Assembly: GCA_903838055.1 (NCBI GenBank)
Contig: CAILWV010000076.1
Coordinates: 1 to 33,883, forward strand
DNA length: 33,883 nt
Source of the DNA: an uncultured Bacteroidota bacterium
GTDB lineage: Bacteria; Bacteroidota; Bacteroidia; Flavobacteriales; Flavobacteriaceae
Direction: 5' to 3'
This document shows positions 1 through 8,881 of this stretch, piece after piece. The notes beneath the pieces are model-generated. The model had not been told where the DNA came from and made no database searches. It worked only from the letters and a program-made list of their open reading frames with translations. Both the position numbers and the translations under genes were made by a program. Numbering within the stretch: position 1 is the stretch's first letter; each line of letters starts with the position of its first letter.

Positions 1-78
1 CAAGTATATAAATAAAAAATAACTTTTCTACAATACTAAAATTAAATTATAAAAAACAAATAATAAATTTTAAATTAT

Positions 79-86
79 TAAATTTG
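79..86 (+). promoter_or_regulatory. Candidate -7 box upstream of the Wza-like gene
   Basis: TAAATTTG matches the Bacteroidota primary-sigma -7 consensus TAnnTTTG exactly. It lies 29 nt before the ATG of the export lipoprotein gene, which would give a leader of about 25 nt. No TTG is seen at the usual 17-23 nt upstream, so only the -7 half is supported. The surrounding first 115 bases are very AT-rich and hold no gene. Confidence 0.4.
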
Positions 87-115
87 CGAGCCAAATAAAT
101 CATATTACATTATTT

Positions 116-877
116 ATGAATAAATCAATAGTTTGTTTAAGCTTATTACTTCTTATTCTTACTTCATGTGTTTCAAAAAAAAATATTCTGTATTTTCAAG
201 ATGCCGATAAGTTTTCTTCATTAAACATAGTCAAACCTGAATATAAAATTCAATCAAACGACATCTTAAACATTACTATTTCGGCATTAATCCCTGAAAC
301 CGCCGAGTCCTACAATTCTCAATCAACAGGTACAGCAAATAGTATTGAATCTTTAAAGTTAAGAGGTTATTTAGTATCTATAAATGGAAATATAGAGATG
401 CCTGTATTAGGTACAGTTTCTGTGAAAAATAAAACATTAACACAACTGAGCGAGGAGTTAAAAAAAATGTTAGAAGAGGGTGGTCATTTAGTAAAACCAG
501 TTATTAATATTCGCATTTTAAATTCTAAAGTTACCGTATTAGGTGAGGTTGGCGCGCCAGGAACCTATGCATTTACAGAACAATATATCTCGTTACCTCA
601 AGCCCTAGGTTATGCAGGTGATTTAACTTTAAGCGGAAAAAGAAAAGATATTTTACTAATTCGAGAATCAGAAGGAATAAGAACTGTTACTCATGTTGAC
701 TTAACAACAGCTAATTGGATGAATGACCCTAAATATACAATTCAACCAAATGATATTATTATAGTAAATCCAAATACTAAAAAGACACAAACAGGTGGTT
801 ATAACATTGGGGATTTAAGCATACTATTCGGTATATCTTCTTTTATTATTAGCTTAATATTTTTATTCAAAAAATAA
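116..877 (+). CDS. Wza-like polysaccharide export lipoprotein
   Basis: Outer-membrane polysaccharide export protein of the Wza/Poly_export family, 253 aa, expected to carry capsule or exopolysaccharide out of the periplasm together with the BY-kinase encoded 6 nt downstream. The N-terminus is a lipoprotein signal ending in LTSC, so the lipidated cysteine is Cys18. The export domain begins near residue 43 (YKIQSNDILNITI), and an SLBB domain follows at about residues 134-180 (VTVLGEVGAPGTY). The C-terminus, residues about 232-250, is a strongly hydrophobic helix ending in lysines. It is short compared with E. coli Wza (about 380 aa), which is usual for Bacteroidota homologues. The ATG is preceded by an AT-rich leader with a -7 box. 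Family assignment is secure; the exported polymer is unknown because the rest of the locus lies to the left. Confidence 0.9.
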   Translation: MNKSIVCLSLLLLILTSCVSKKNILYFQDADKFSSLNIVKPEYKIQSNDILNITISALIPETAESYNSQSTGTANSIESLKLRGYLVSINGNIEMPVLGTVSVKNKTLTQLSEELKKMLEEGGHLVKPVINIRILNSKVTVLGEVGAPGTYAFTEQYISLPQALGYAGDLTLSGKRKDILLIRESEGIRTVTHVDLTTANWMNDPKYTIQPNDIIIVNPNTKKTQTGGYNIGDLSILFGISSFIISLIFLFKK

Positions 878-883
878 TCAATA

Positions 884-3319
884 ATGAATTCTAATAAAAA
901 TAATTCTACTAAAAATACTGATAATGACAACCCTATTTCTTTAAATGAAATTATAGGAAAATACATGCAATTTTGGCCATGGTTTGTTATAAGTGTATTG
1001 CTTTCTTTGTTTTTTGCATTTAATTATCTACGTTATACAAACAATGTTTATAAAACAGTAACATCTGTAAAAATTACTGAGGAAACCAATCAAAATGTTT
1101 CAATTGATGTATCCAAAGTATTTACTAAATCATCTATAAATTTAGATAATGAAAAAGCACTTTTTAAATCCTATCGTCTTTCTGAAAAATTAGTTAGAAA
1201 TTTAAATTTAAATATTAATTATGTATTTAAAGGAAATGTTAAAGAAAGCAACATTTATTCTCCACCATTTATTGTAAAATATAAATATCCAAATGACAGT
1301 ATTAAAACTAACTTAAAATACTCCATTACAATCACAAAAAATGGATATACTTTGGTTGATGAAAAAACAAATAAAAAAATAAATACTAATAGTTTTTGGA
1401 TTAATACTCCTTTAAAAAACTTCCCTATTACTATTCAACCTGCATCAAATAGTAATATTACAAATTGTATTGGTCAAAATTATGTAGTTTCATTAAACCC
1501 AATAAATACAACTGCAATTCAATTAAGCAATTCTATATCAGTAGAATTACTATCTAAAGAAAGTGATATTTTAACTTTATCAATTACTGGAACAGATCAA
1601 AAGCATTCAGAAAATATTTTGAATGAATTAGTTAAGGTATATGGTGAGGATGGTATTATAGACAAACAAGAAGTATACAAAAAAACTATTGCATTTGTTG
1701 ACGATCGATTTATAAAAATAAAAAGAGATTTAGATTCCATCGAAGAAGCAAAAAAAGTATTTAAAACGAATAATGATGTAAGTTTTTTAGAAACCGACGC
1801 GGCAGCAACTTTAACATTAAAATATTCAAAAGACCAAGTCGTTTATGATGTTCAAATGCAATTATCATTAGCAAAAATGCTTAAAGATGATCTAGGAAAA
1901 CAAATTGCTTATACCTTATTACCCGACAATATTGGAATACAAAATGAAACCATTAATGGGTTTGTAAATAGTTACAATACTTTAGTTTTACAGTATCAAA
2001 AGATGAATAATACCGCTGGAAGTAACAATCCAGCTCTTCAAGTACTAAGTAATACATTAAATAATTTAAAAACAAATATTAATAAATCTGTTCAAGGATA
2101 TATTCAACAATTACAATCTACTATTAACAAAAGTGAACAAGCAGATAGAAACGTTCACAATGAATTCTCTTCTATTCCAGAAAAAGAAAAAATATTACGA
2201 AGTATAGAAAGACAACAAAATCTTAAAGAAAGTTTATACTTATTGCTTTTACAAAAAAGAGAAGAAGCTGCAATTAACAATGCAATAACTGCATCTAATA
2301 TCAAGGTAATTGATTATGCCGTTTCGGAATCAAATCCAATTTCACCAAAAAGACAAACAACTTATCTTTCAGCTATTTTATTAGGTTTATTTATTCCTTT
2401 TGCAATAATATTCATAATTTTCTCTTTAGATGATAAAATACATAAAATTTCAGATATTGAAAAATTAGCTAAAGGAATCCCAACATTAGCTGAAATTCCA
2501 AATGTTACAGATACCAAAGAAGGATTACAACAAAAAGTAGAAGCTTTTAGAACTTTAGTTAATAACACAAATTTCATAACACCTTTTGATGCTATAGAGG
2601 GTAAATTAATTTTTGTTACCTCAGCTAAAAAAGGGGAAGGAAAAACATTTGTGGCCTATAATCTAGCTGCTTCTTATGCTAATTTAGAGAAAAAAACAAT
2701 ATTAATTGGTACAGATTTTAGAAATCCACAATTACACAAACATTTACAAAAAAATAGAAATGAGATAAAAGGACTCTCTAATTATTTACATAAAAGTTCC
2801 CTAGAATGGAGAGATTTATTATACAAACAAACTGAAAACGAATGTGAGTTTGATATTTTATTAGCTGGTGATATTCCACCAAATCCTACATTATTATTAT
2901 CCTCTCAACGACTTGTGGATTTAATTGCTGAAATGAAAAAAATATATGATGTTATTATTTTTGATACTGCGCCTTCACTTCTTGTTTCTGACTCCTTAAT
3001 AATTTCCAAACATGCAGATACTACACTTTTTGTAGTTAGATCTGAAATCACCGAAAAACAATTGGTGCAATATGCTGTGAAATTGAGTGAAGATGAGAAA
3101 ATAAATAATACCGCTTTTATTCTTAATGGAATTAACTTTAAGAACATCTATGGATACAATTATAGTTATAGCTATGGCTATGGCTACGGATATAACTATG
3201 GATATGGATATGGGTATGGTCTAGATGAAGCAACTAAAAAATGGTACCAACGTGGCTTAATTGGCAAGTTTGGATGGAAGTTTATAAAAGTTTTTTCTAA
3301 GGTTTTTTCTAAAAAGTAA
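884..3319 (+). CDS. Wzc-like chain-length determinant / BY-kinase (tyrosine autokinase)
   Basis: Inner-membrane polysaccharide co-polymerase with a cytoplasmic tyrosine kinase domain, 811 aa; it controls polymer length and export with the lipoprotein encoded just upstream. A Wzz-type N-terminal domain follows transmembrane helix 1 (about residues 29-50). A long coiled-coil-rich periplasmic region leads to the PISPKR motif and helix 2 (about 492-515). The kinase has Walker A SAKKGEGKT (580-588), a Walker A' reading ILIGTDFR (Gly609, Asp611, Arg613) and Walker B VIIFDTAP (Asp694). The first Asp of the usual DxD in Walker A' is Gly here. Tyr756 to Tyr778 form a run with tyrosine at every second residue (12 in all), the autophosphorylation cluster, followed by a basic tail of about 32 residues. 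Probably co-transcribed with the upstream gene. Confidence 0.92.
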   Translation: MNSNKNNSTKNTDNDNPISLNEIIGKYMQFWPWFVISVLLSLFFAFNYLRYTNNVYKTVTSVKITEETNQNVSIDVSKVFTKSSINLDNEKALFKSYRLSEKLVRNLNLNINYVFKGNVKESNIYSPPFIVKYKYPNDSIKTNLKYSITITKNGYTLVDEKTNKKINTNSFWINTPLKNFPITIQPASNSNITNCIGQNYVVSLNPINTTAIQLSNSISVELLSKESDILTLSITGTDQKHSENILNELVKVYGEDGIIDKQEVYKKTIAFVDDRFIKIKRDLDSIEEAKKVFKTNNDVSFLETDAAATLTLKYSKDQVVYDVQMQLSLAKMLKDDLGKQIAYTLLPDNIGIQNETINGFVNSYNTLVLQYQKMNNTAGSNNPALQVLSNTLNNLKTNINKSVQGYIQQLQSTINKSEQADRNVHNEFSSIPEKEKILRSIERQQNLKESLYLLLLQKREEAAINNAITASNIKVIDYAVSESNPISPKRQTTYLSAILLGLFIPFAIIFIIFSLDDKIHKISDIEKLAKGIPTLAEIPNVTDTKEGLQQKVEAFRTLVNNTNFITPFDAIEGKLIFVTSAKKGEGKTFVAYNLAASYANLEKKTILIGTDFRNPQLHKHLQKNRNEIKGLSNYLHKSSLEWRDLLYKQTENECEFDILLAGDIPPNPTLLLSSQRLVDLIAEMKKIYDVIIFDTAPSLLVSDSLIISKHADTTLFVVRSEITEKQLVQYAVKLSEDEKINNTAFILNGINFKNIYGYNYSYSYGYGYGYNYGYGYGYGLDEATKKWYQRGLIGKFGWKFIKVFSKVFSKK

Positions 3320-3337
3320 AAATCTTTAAATTATATT

Positions 3338-3388
3338 AATTACGCTTTTTTATTACAATTTTCAGTAATAAAAAAGCGTAATTTTTTT
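3338..3388. terminator. Bidirectional intrinsic terminator between the BY-kinase gene and miaE
   Basis: A perfect 19-bp inverted repeat (3338-3356 with 3365-3383) encloses an 8-nt loop. It is followed on the plus strand by a 7-base T run (3382-3388) that reaches into the miaE stop codon. The AT-rich arms also carry runs of T and A, so it can stop transcription from both convergent genes. Confidence 0.88.
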
Positions 3389-3968
3389 ATCCATGAACAG
3401 TCTCCGACTTACCATAATTTGTGATTAATTCGCCTTCAAATTCTAACCACTCTTTCCATCGTTTATCTACATCTACTTTTTCTGAGTATTTTCTAGCAAA
3501 TTTCAAAAAAGTTGTATAATGACCCGCTTCACTTATCATCAAAACTCTATAGAACTCCGCCAATTCTTTATCTTCTATATTTTGAGATAAAACTTTAAAA
3601 CGTTCACAACTCCTAGCCTCAATCATAGCTGAGAACAACAATCTATCCACAAAAGCATCATTACGGCTACCATCTTTTTTCATGAATTTAAAAAGTTCAT
3701 TTACGTAATGATCTTTACGTTCTCTTCCCAACTTTAACCCACGCTTTTTAATAATGTTATGAACCAATTGAAAATGTTCGATTTCCTCCTTAGCAATTTC
3801 TAATAAATCGGTTACTAATTCTTCATGTTCCGAGTTATAAGTAATTATTGTAATGATATTTGTAGCTGCTTTTTGTTCGCACCAAGCATGATCAGTAAGA
3901 ATTTCTTCAATATTCGATTCAACTATCGTTACCCATCGTGGGTCAGTAACTAATTTTAGGCCTAACAT
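3387..3968 (-). CDS. miaE: tRNA-(ms2io6A)-hydroxylase MiaE
   Basis: Di-iron monooxygenase of the ferritin-like fold that hydroxylates 2-methylthio-isopentenyl-adenosine at position 37 of tRNAs, after MiaA and MiaB have acted. The 193-aa protein is all-helical and has the expected carboxylate and histidine ligands: Glu31, the ExxH pair Glu62/His65, Glu117, and a second ExxH pair Glu147/His150 (SEAGHY). Length is normal for the family. The start is an ATG with a Bacteroidota -7 box TAATTTTG about 24 nt upstream. It stands alone, convergent with the polysaccharide genes and divergent from the glycosyltransferase gene. miaA and miaB are not in the window. Confidence 0.9.
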   Translation of the reverse strand: MLGLKLVTDPRWVTIVESNIEEILTDHAWCEQKAATNIITIITYNSEHEELVTDLLEIAKEEIEHFQLVHNIIKKRGLKLGRERKDHYVNELFKFMKKDGSRNDAFVDRLLFSAMIEARSCERFKVLSQNIEDKELAEFYRVLMISEAGHYTTFLKFARKYSEKVDVDKRWKEWLEFEGELITNYGKSETVHG

Positions 3969-3991
3969 TTATATAGTATTTTAGATAAATG

Positions 3992-3999
3992 CAAAATTA
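3992..3999 (-). promoter_or_regulatory. Candidate -7 box for miaE
   Basis: On the minus strand this reads TAATTTTG, an exact TAnnTTTG match, 23 nt before the miaE ATG. A TTC (one base off the TTG -33 element) lies 18 nt upstream at 4018-4020. The 61-nt gap is shared with the divergent glycosyltransferase gene, whose own -7 candidate (TGTATTTG, 4011-4018) has one mismatch. Confidence 0.5.
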
Positions 4000-4029
4000 T
4001 GTCTTTTCTTTGTATTTGAATTCGTTATT

Positions 4030-5259
4030 ATGCTAAAATCTAAAATATTATTGATTGTTGGTTTTGTTTGGCCCGAGCCTAAATCTTCGGCTGCCGGAAA
4101 ACGAATGTTACAATTAATTGAATTATTTAAAGAATTTGGTTATAAAATTACTTTTGCGAGTACTGCTCTAAACATAGACTTCTCAGAAGATTTATCGAAT
4201 ATTGGGGTGGTTACTAAATCTATTCAATTAAATTCCTCCACTTTTGATGAATATATAAAAGTATTAAATCCAGATATTGTATTGTTCGACCGATTTATGG
4301 TAGAAGAACAATTTGGATGGCGTGTAACTGAGAATTGCCCAAAAGCATTAAAAATATTAGACACGGAAGATTTACATTTTTTGCGTTATGCTAGACAAAA
4401 TGCAGTTAAAGAAAATAGAGATTTTATTCTTGATGATATCTTTTCGGATATAGCAAAAAGAGAAATAGCAAGTATATTAAGATGTGATTTATCGCTAATG
4501 ATTTCCGAATATGAAATTGAATTACTTCAGTCAAAGTTTAAAATTTCAAAAGATATTTTATTCTATTTGCCAATTTTCGCAAATAAATTAGATGCCAATC
4601 CATCCTATTCAGATAGAGAAGATTTTATTTTTATTGGAAATTTTCTTCATGAACCAAATTGGGATTGTGTGAAATACATGTCTGAAATTATTTGGCCTAT
4701 TTTACATGCAAAATTACCCAAAGCTAAATTATTAGTTTATGGAGCATATGCTTCGCAAAAAGTTTTGGAATTACACAAACCAAAACAGAATTTCTATATA
4801 ATGGGAAGAGCTGAAAATGCTGAAAAAGTAATGAAAAAAGCTAAAGTTGTTTTAGCTCCCATTCGATTCGGAGCAGGAATTAAAGGAAAACTTATTGAAG
4901 CTATGCAATGCGGAACTCCAAGCGTTACTTCATCTATTGGTGCTGAAGCGATAAATGACAATTTAAACTGGAATGGTTTTATTAGGAACAATCCTGATGA
5001 ATTTGTCGATGCTGCAGTTTCACTTTATCAGGAGGAAAATAGTTGGTTACATTGCCAAAAAAATGGATATGAAATTTTAGAAAAAAGGTTCAATAAATTA
5101 TCCTATAAAACAGATTTTATTGACTTAGTTAATTCTCTTGCAGAAAATATTAAACAACATCGTAATGAAAATTTTATAGGCTCCATATTACAACATCATT
5201 CTGTTTCAAGCACCAAATATATGAGCAAATGGATTGAAGAAAAGAATAAGAATAATTAG
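4030..5259 (+). CDS. Glycosyltransferase, GT4-like (GT-B fold)
   Basis: Predicted GT-B glycosyltransferase, 409 aa, with no signal peptide, so probably cytoplasmic. The N-terminal half shows a nucleotide-fold start (ILLIVGFVWPEP) and a typical SSAAGKRM segment. The C-terminal half carries the donor-binding pattern FIGNFLHEPNWD (near residue 200) and GAGIKGKLIEAMQCGTP (around 280-296), where the glutamate usually contacts the nucleotide sugar. The closest familiar group is Glyco_trans_1_4 of GT4. Its nearness to the export genes suggests a role in surface polysaccharide, but it is separated from them by miaE and a strong terminator, so this is only inference. It ends 20 nt before the convergent hisS stop. 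Confidence 0.85.
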   Translation: MLKSKILLIVGFVWPEPKSSAAGKRMLQLIELFKEFGYKITFASTALNIDFSEDLSNIGVVTKSIQLNSSTFDEYIKVLNPDIVLFDRFMVEEQFGWRVTENCPKALKILDTEDLHFLRYARQNAVKENRDFILDDIFSDIAKREIASILRCDLSLMISEYEIELLQSKFKISKDILFYLPIFANKLDANPSYSDREDFIFIGNFLHEPNWDCVKYMSEIIWPILHAKLPKAKLLVYGAYASQKVLELHKPKQNFYIMGRAENAEKVMKKAKVVLAPIRFGAGIKGKLIEAMQCGTPSVTSSIGAEAINDNLNWNGFIRNNPDEFVDAAVSLYQEENSWLHCQKNGYEILEKRFNKLSYKTDFIDLVNSLAENIKQHRNENFIGSILQHHSVSSTKYMSKWIEEKNKNN

Positions 5260-5279
5260 AGTCTGCAAATACTAGTCTT

Positions 5280-6635
5280 TTACAATCTTTGTAATAATTC
5301 AGAAAAAGTAACTTGGGCTTGCTCACCAGTAACTATATCCTTTAAAGTAAATATTTCTCCTGTTATTTCTTTTACTACAAAAGGAATCCCTCTTTTTTCC
5401 GCATATTTAAATTGCTTGTCTATTTTAGATGAATCCGGATATAATTCTGCTTTAACATTTTGAGATCTCAATTTTAGAATAGATTGCAAAGCCACTAATG
5501 CTTGTTCATCACCAAAGTTTAAGAACATAACTTTAGTAGCTGTTGTAACTGTTGGTGGGAATAAATTTAACTCTTCAAGAACTAAATAAATTCTGTCTAA
5601 ACCAAATGATATTCCTACTCCACTCATATTTTTTAATCCGAAAATTCCGGTAAGATCATCATATCTACCTCCTCCTCCAATAGAACCCATAGCTACTTCT
5701 TTAGGAGCCGAAACTTCAAAAATAGCTCCTGTATAATAATTTAATCCTCGTGCTAAAGTAACATCAAGATCTAAAATAGCTTTTTGCAACCCGAGTTTGA
5801 TAACGTTTTCACAAATGAATTTCAGCTCTTCTATTCCTTTTTTCCCTTCTTCTGAAGATGAAAGTAATACCGAAAGTTTCTCTATTTTTTCTTGAATTGT
5901 TCCAGTAAAGTTAAATAATGGTTGTACTTTAAGTAATGCTTCTTCGGAAATTCCTTTTTCAAGCATTTCTTTTTTCACACCGTCCTCTCCTATTTTATCT
6001 AGTTTATCAAGTGCAACAGTAAAATCAATTAATTTATCGGAAGCACCTATAACCTCAGCAATTCCAGATAAAATTTTACGATTATTTATTTTTATTGTTA
6101 CCCCGTTTAATCCTAATTCTGCAAAAACAGAATCATATAATTGAATTAACTCTACTTCTTGCCATAGTGAGGTAGAACCAACAACATCTGCGTCGCATTG
6201 AAAAAACTCTCTAAATCTGCCTTTTTGCGGACGGTCAGCACGCCAAACTGGTTGAATTTGATAGCGTTTAAAAGGAAATTCAATTTCATTTTGATGTTGC
6301 ACAACATATCTAGCAAACGGAACAGTCAAATCATAACGGAGTGCTTTTTCAGATATTTTAGTGGTTAATTTTTTATAATTTATTTCATGTAATTCTTCCG
6401 AAGTCACTTTATCTAAATAATCTCCCGAATTTAATATCTTAAAAATCAAGCGATCGCCCTCTTCGCCGTATTTTCCCATAAGCGTATCGGAGTTTTCAAA
6501 ACTTGGAGTTTCAATTGGTTGGTAACCATATTTTTCAAAATGATTTCGCATTATTGAAATAATATAGTTCCGTTTGGAAACTTCAACTGGTGAAAAATCA
6601 CGTGTACCTTTAGGAATGCTTGGTTTGGTTGCCAT
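5280..6635 (-). CDS. hisS: Histidine--tRNA ligase (HisRS)
   Basis: Class II aminoacyl-tRNA synthetase that charges tRNA-His in the cytoplasm, 451 aa. Visible: the start PKGTRDFSP; class II motif 2 around residues 124-148 ([13 protein letters not shown], then [10 protein letters not shown]); the histidine-specific [10 protein letters not shown] (294-303); the glycine-rich GGGGRYDDL (320-328); and motif 3 with GLDRI (345-349). The last ~100 residues form the anticodon-binding domain. Length fits the longer Bacteroidota form. The ATG is reached through a leader that contains a heptamer array (6652-6672), and a near-consensus -7 box GATATTTG lies just upstream of that. It is divergent from the permease gene and convergent with the glycosyltransferase gene. 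Confidence 0.95.
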   Translation of the reverse strand: MATKPSIPKGTRDFSPVEVSKRNYIISIMRNHFEKYGYQPIETPSFENSDTLMGKYGEEGDRLIFKILNSGDYLDKVTSEELHEINYKKLTTKISEKALRYDLTVPFARYVVQHQNEIEFPFKRYQIQPVWRADRPQKGRFREFFQCDADVVGSTSLWQEVELIQLYDSVFAELGLNGVTIKINNRKILSGIAEVIGASDKLIDFTVALDKLDKIGEDGVKKEMLEKGISEEALLKVQPLFNFTGTIQEKIEKLSVLLSSSEEGKKGIEELKFICENVIKLGLQKAILDLDVTLARGLNYYTGAIFEVSAPKEVAMGSIGGGGRYDDLTGIFGLKNMSGVGISFGLDRIYLVLEELNLFPPTVTTATKVMFLNFGDEQALVALQSILKLRSQNVKAELYPDSSKIDKQFKYAEKRGIPFVVKEITGEIFTLKDIVTGEQAQVTFSELLQRL

Positions 6636-6651
6636 TACTTTTTAAATTTTG

Positions 6652-6672
6652 AATTGTCAATTATCAATTGAA
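6652..6672. repeat. Three-unit 7-bp repeat in the hisS leader
   Basis: Three consecutive heptamers, AATTGTC, AATTATC and AATTGAA, lie between the hisS start codon and its likely promoter. The AATT core repeats every 7 bases. The stretch also contains short inverted matches (TTGAATTG against CAATTGAA). It belongs to the same 7-bp style as the arrays in and around prmC and between rpoB and rpoC. Confidence 0.5.
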
Positions 6673-6761
6673 TTTACAAATATCTAACTTTTTCGACTAT
6701 TTTATATTTCTTATACGACAAACTTGTAACAAAAACCGTAAATTCGTGTCAAATTGAGATT

Positions 6762-8006
6762 ATGAAAGGAGTTTTTAAAGAAAATATTAAAATTGCATTA
6801 GGTTCAATACGTTCCCAACTGCTACGTACTATCCTAACTATTGTAATTATCGCAATAGGAATTACAGCATTAGTAGGAATTCTTACGGTAGTATCTGCAA
6901 TAGATTATACCCTAAATTCAAAATTTGCTTCTATGGGTTCCAATACTTTTAGCATCAATCAATACGAATTCAAAACAAGAAATCAAGGTGGAGGCGAAAT
7001 TGAAAAAGTAAACCCAATTATTTCCTATCCTGAAGCGAAGGCTTATAAAGAAAAATATGATTATCCTTTTACAAGAACTTCCCTTTCTTTTACTGCTACT
7101 GGCACAGCTGAAGTAAAATTTGAAAATGAAAAAACAGATCCTGAAATTTCTGTTTTAGGGGTAGATGAATATTTTACTGCAAATAATGGTTTTGAAGTGG
7201 TACAAGGAAGGAATTTTAATGGATTTGATATTTCCAATAATACTTATTCATGTATTGTAGGAAGTGACTTTATTTCAAAAGGACTTCTCAAAGACGTTAA
7301 TCCTATAGATAAAATACTTGCTATTCGAGGAGCAAAATTTAAAGTAATTGGGGTTTTAAAAGAAAAAGGTTCTACTTTTGGAAACAATCAAGATTTACGC
7401 GTTTTAATTCCAATTCAGGTGGCACGCTCCCTATTTTCAGCACCAAGTATTAATTATACCATTAGCACAATGGTAGATAAAAAGGAATTATTTGAAGCAG
7501 CTGTGGATAATGCTACAGTTACTATGCGAAAAATAAGAAAACTAAATCCTGTAGAAGAAAGCAATTTTGGAATTTCTAGAAGTGATGATTTAGTAAATCG
7601 AATTGCTGAAATGACTGGAGTTTTAAGTGCATCGGCATGGATAATTGGAATCATAACTATATTAGGCTCCTCTATTGCATTAATGAACATAATGATTGTA
7701 TCGGTAACTGAAAGAACACGAGAAATTGGCGTTCGAAAATCATTGGGAGCCAAACGTAAGACTATTGCTTGGCAGTTTTTTATGGAGACGTTAATAATAG
7801 GTCAAATTGGAGGATTTGTTGGAATTATTTTCGGAATATTAGTTGGGTATCTAATGGCATCTTTAATGGAATTTGGATTTGTAATTCCGTGGGGAGCTAT
7901 CCTTGCCGCAGTGATTACAAGTTTTCTAGTAGCTTTGGTTTCTGGTTTGTATCCTGCAATTAAAGCATCGAAGTTGGATCCTATTGAAGCTTTGCGTTAC
8001 GAATAG
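6762..8006 (+). CDS. ABC transporter permease, MacB/FtsX type
   Basis: Inner-membrane permease subunit of a type VII (MacB-like) ABC transporter, 414 aa. Layout: one N-terminal transmembrane helix (about 20-42), a large periplasmic MacB_PCD domain (about 45-285), then three helices in the FtsX domain (about 288-313, 344-371, 379-400). The last part carries the typical [12 protein letters not shown] coupling segment and ends [18 protein letters not shown], a standard family ending. The partner ATPase and membrane-fusion protein are not adjacent, so the substrate cannot be inferred. A variant -7 box (TAAATTCG, 6739-6746) precedes the ATG. The stop lies 5 nt from the convergent prmC stop. Confidence 0.88.
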   Translation: MKGVFKENIKIALGSIRSQLLRTILTIVIIAIGITALVGILTVVSAIDYTLNSKFASMGSNTFSINQYEFKTRNQGGGEIEKVNPIISYPEAKAYKEKYDYPFTRTSLSFTATGTAEVKFENEKTDPEISVLGVDEYFTANNGFEVVQGRNFNGFDISNNTYSCIVGSDFISKGLLKDVNPIDKILAIRGAKFKVIGVLKEKGSTFGNNQDLRVLIPIQVARSLFSAPSINYTISTMVDKKELFEAAVDNATVTMRKIRKLNPVEESNFGISRSDDLVNRIAEMTGVLSASAWIIGIITILGSSIALMNIMIVSVTERTREIGVRKSLGAKRKTIAWQFFMETLIIGQIGGFVGIIFGILVGYLMASLMEFGFVIPWGAILAAVITSFLVALVSGLYPAIKASKLDPIEALRYE

Positions 8007-8011
8007 GTTAT

Positions 8012-8881
8012 TTATTCTTTAATACAACAACTAATCATTCTATCGTTTCCATAAATATCCTTTTTCAAAAGAACATTATTAAAACCTAAATCCTCAAGTA
8101 ACTCAACAGTTTCTTTGCCAAGATATTGATTGATTTCAAAAAACAACATTCCGTTTTCAGAAAGGTTTTGCTTTGCCAGTTGAGCAATTTTTCTATAAAA
8201 AAGTAATGCATCTGTATCTTCTACAAACAAAGCCAAATGGGGTTCGTATTCTAAAACATTGGGTTTGATTTCAGACTTTTCAAGATTTCTCACATATGGT
8301 GGATTAGACACAATTATATCCAATTTAGTAGAAGGTAGAAAGTCGAAAGTCAAAAGCTTTAATATATCGGCACAAATAAAATTAACACTTACCGAATTAA
8401 GTTCTGCATTTTTTTTGGCCGTAGCCAATGCTTTTTCAGAAACATCCATCGCAAAAACTTCCGCATTCGGAAGATTTTTGGCTAACGATATAGCAATACA
8501 ACCACTCCCCGTTCCGATATCGAGGATTTTCAACCTTTCAACTTTCGACTTTCGACTTTCAACTACAATCCATTCTACTAATTCTTCAGTCTCAGGCCTT
8601 GGAATTAAAGTGTTTTCATTTACCAAAAATGTCAAACCATAGAATTCAGTTGTCCCTATAATATATTGTATAGGTTTTTGATTTTTTAATTCGGTTAATG
8701 CATTCTCCCATTTAATTAATTGAATTTCATCCATTTCCATTTCTGGATTTAGAGCTAAATCAATTCGCTTTTTTCCGCCATAACTTTCTAACAAAATATA
8801 AAAGAAACTTTCAATTTCTTGAGAATCATATAAGTTAGAAAGCTCTTTTAAGAGTCTCGTTTTGTAGTTTTTGAGGAGCAT
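8012..8881 (-). CDS. prmC: Release factor glutamine N5-methyltransferase PrmC (HemK)
   Basis: SAM-dependent enzyme that methylates the glutamine of the GGQ motif in peptide chain release factors. From the ATG at 8881 the protein has 289 aa. A TTG two codons earlier is possible, but it falls in a repeat. An N-terminal helical domain comes first (about 1-95, with IPRPETEELVEW at its end), then motif I DIGTGSGC (121-128) and the catalytic NPPYVRNLEK (NPPY at 193-196). Two surface loops are encoded by 7-bp repeat arrays: VESRKSKVERL (107-117), just before motif I, and TFDFLPST (178-185), just before the NPPY strand. The frame stays open through both and all catalytic motifs are intact, so the gene looks functional. 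It follows the GNAT gene by 6 nt, so the two are probably co-transcribed. Confidence 0.93.
   Translation of the reverse strand: MLLKNYKTRLLKELSNLYDSQEIESFFYILLESYGGKKRIDLALNPEMEMDEIQLIKWENALTELKNQKPIQYIIGTTEFYGLTFLVNENTLIPRPETEELVEWIVVESRKSKVERLKILDIGTGSGCIAISLAKNLPNAEVFAMDVSEKALATAKKNAELNSVSVNFICADILKLLTFDFLPSTKLDIIVSNPPYVRNLEKSEIKPNVLEYEPHLALFVEDTDALLFYRKIAQLAKQNLSENGMLFFEINQYLGKETVELLEDLGFNNVLLKKDIYGNDRMISCCIKE
8328..8355. repeat. Four-unit 7-bp repeat inside prmC (arm 1)
   Basis: Read on the plus strand, the heptamers are GTAGAAG, GTAGAAA, GTCGAAA and GTCAAAA. The array lies wholly inside prmC and encodes the loop before the NPPY motif. A second array of the same heptamer type lies in inverted orientation at 8536-8563, 180 bp away. 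Confidence 0.75.
8536..8563. repeat. Four-unit 7-bp repeat inside prmC (arm 2)
   Basis: Read on the plus strand, the heptamers are TTTCAAC, TTTCGAC, TTTCGAC and TTTCAAC; on the minus strand they become GTTGAAA, GTCGAAA, GTCGAAA, GTTGAAA. The array encodes the charged loop before SAM motif I of PrmC. It is inverted relative to the array at 8328-8355. Confidence 0.8.

Noticed and set aside
8012..8881. prmC as a pseudogene disrupted by repeats
   Set aside because: The frame is open throughout, the length is normal, and motif I and NPPY are intact.
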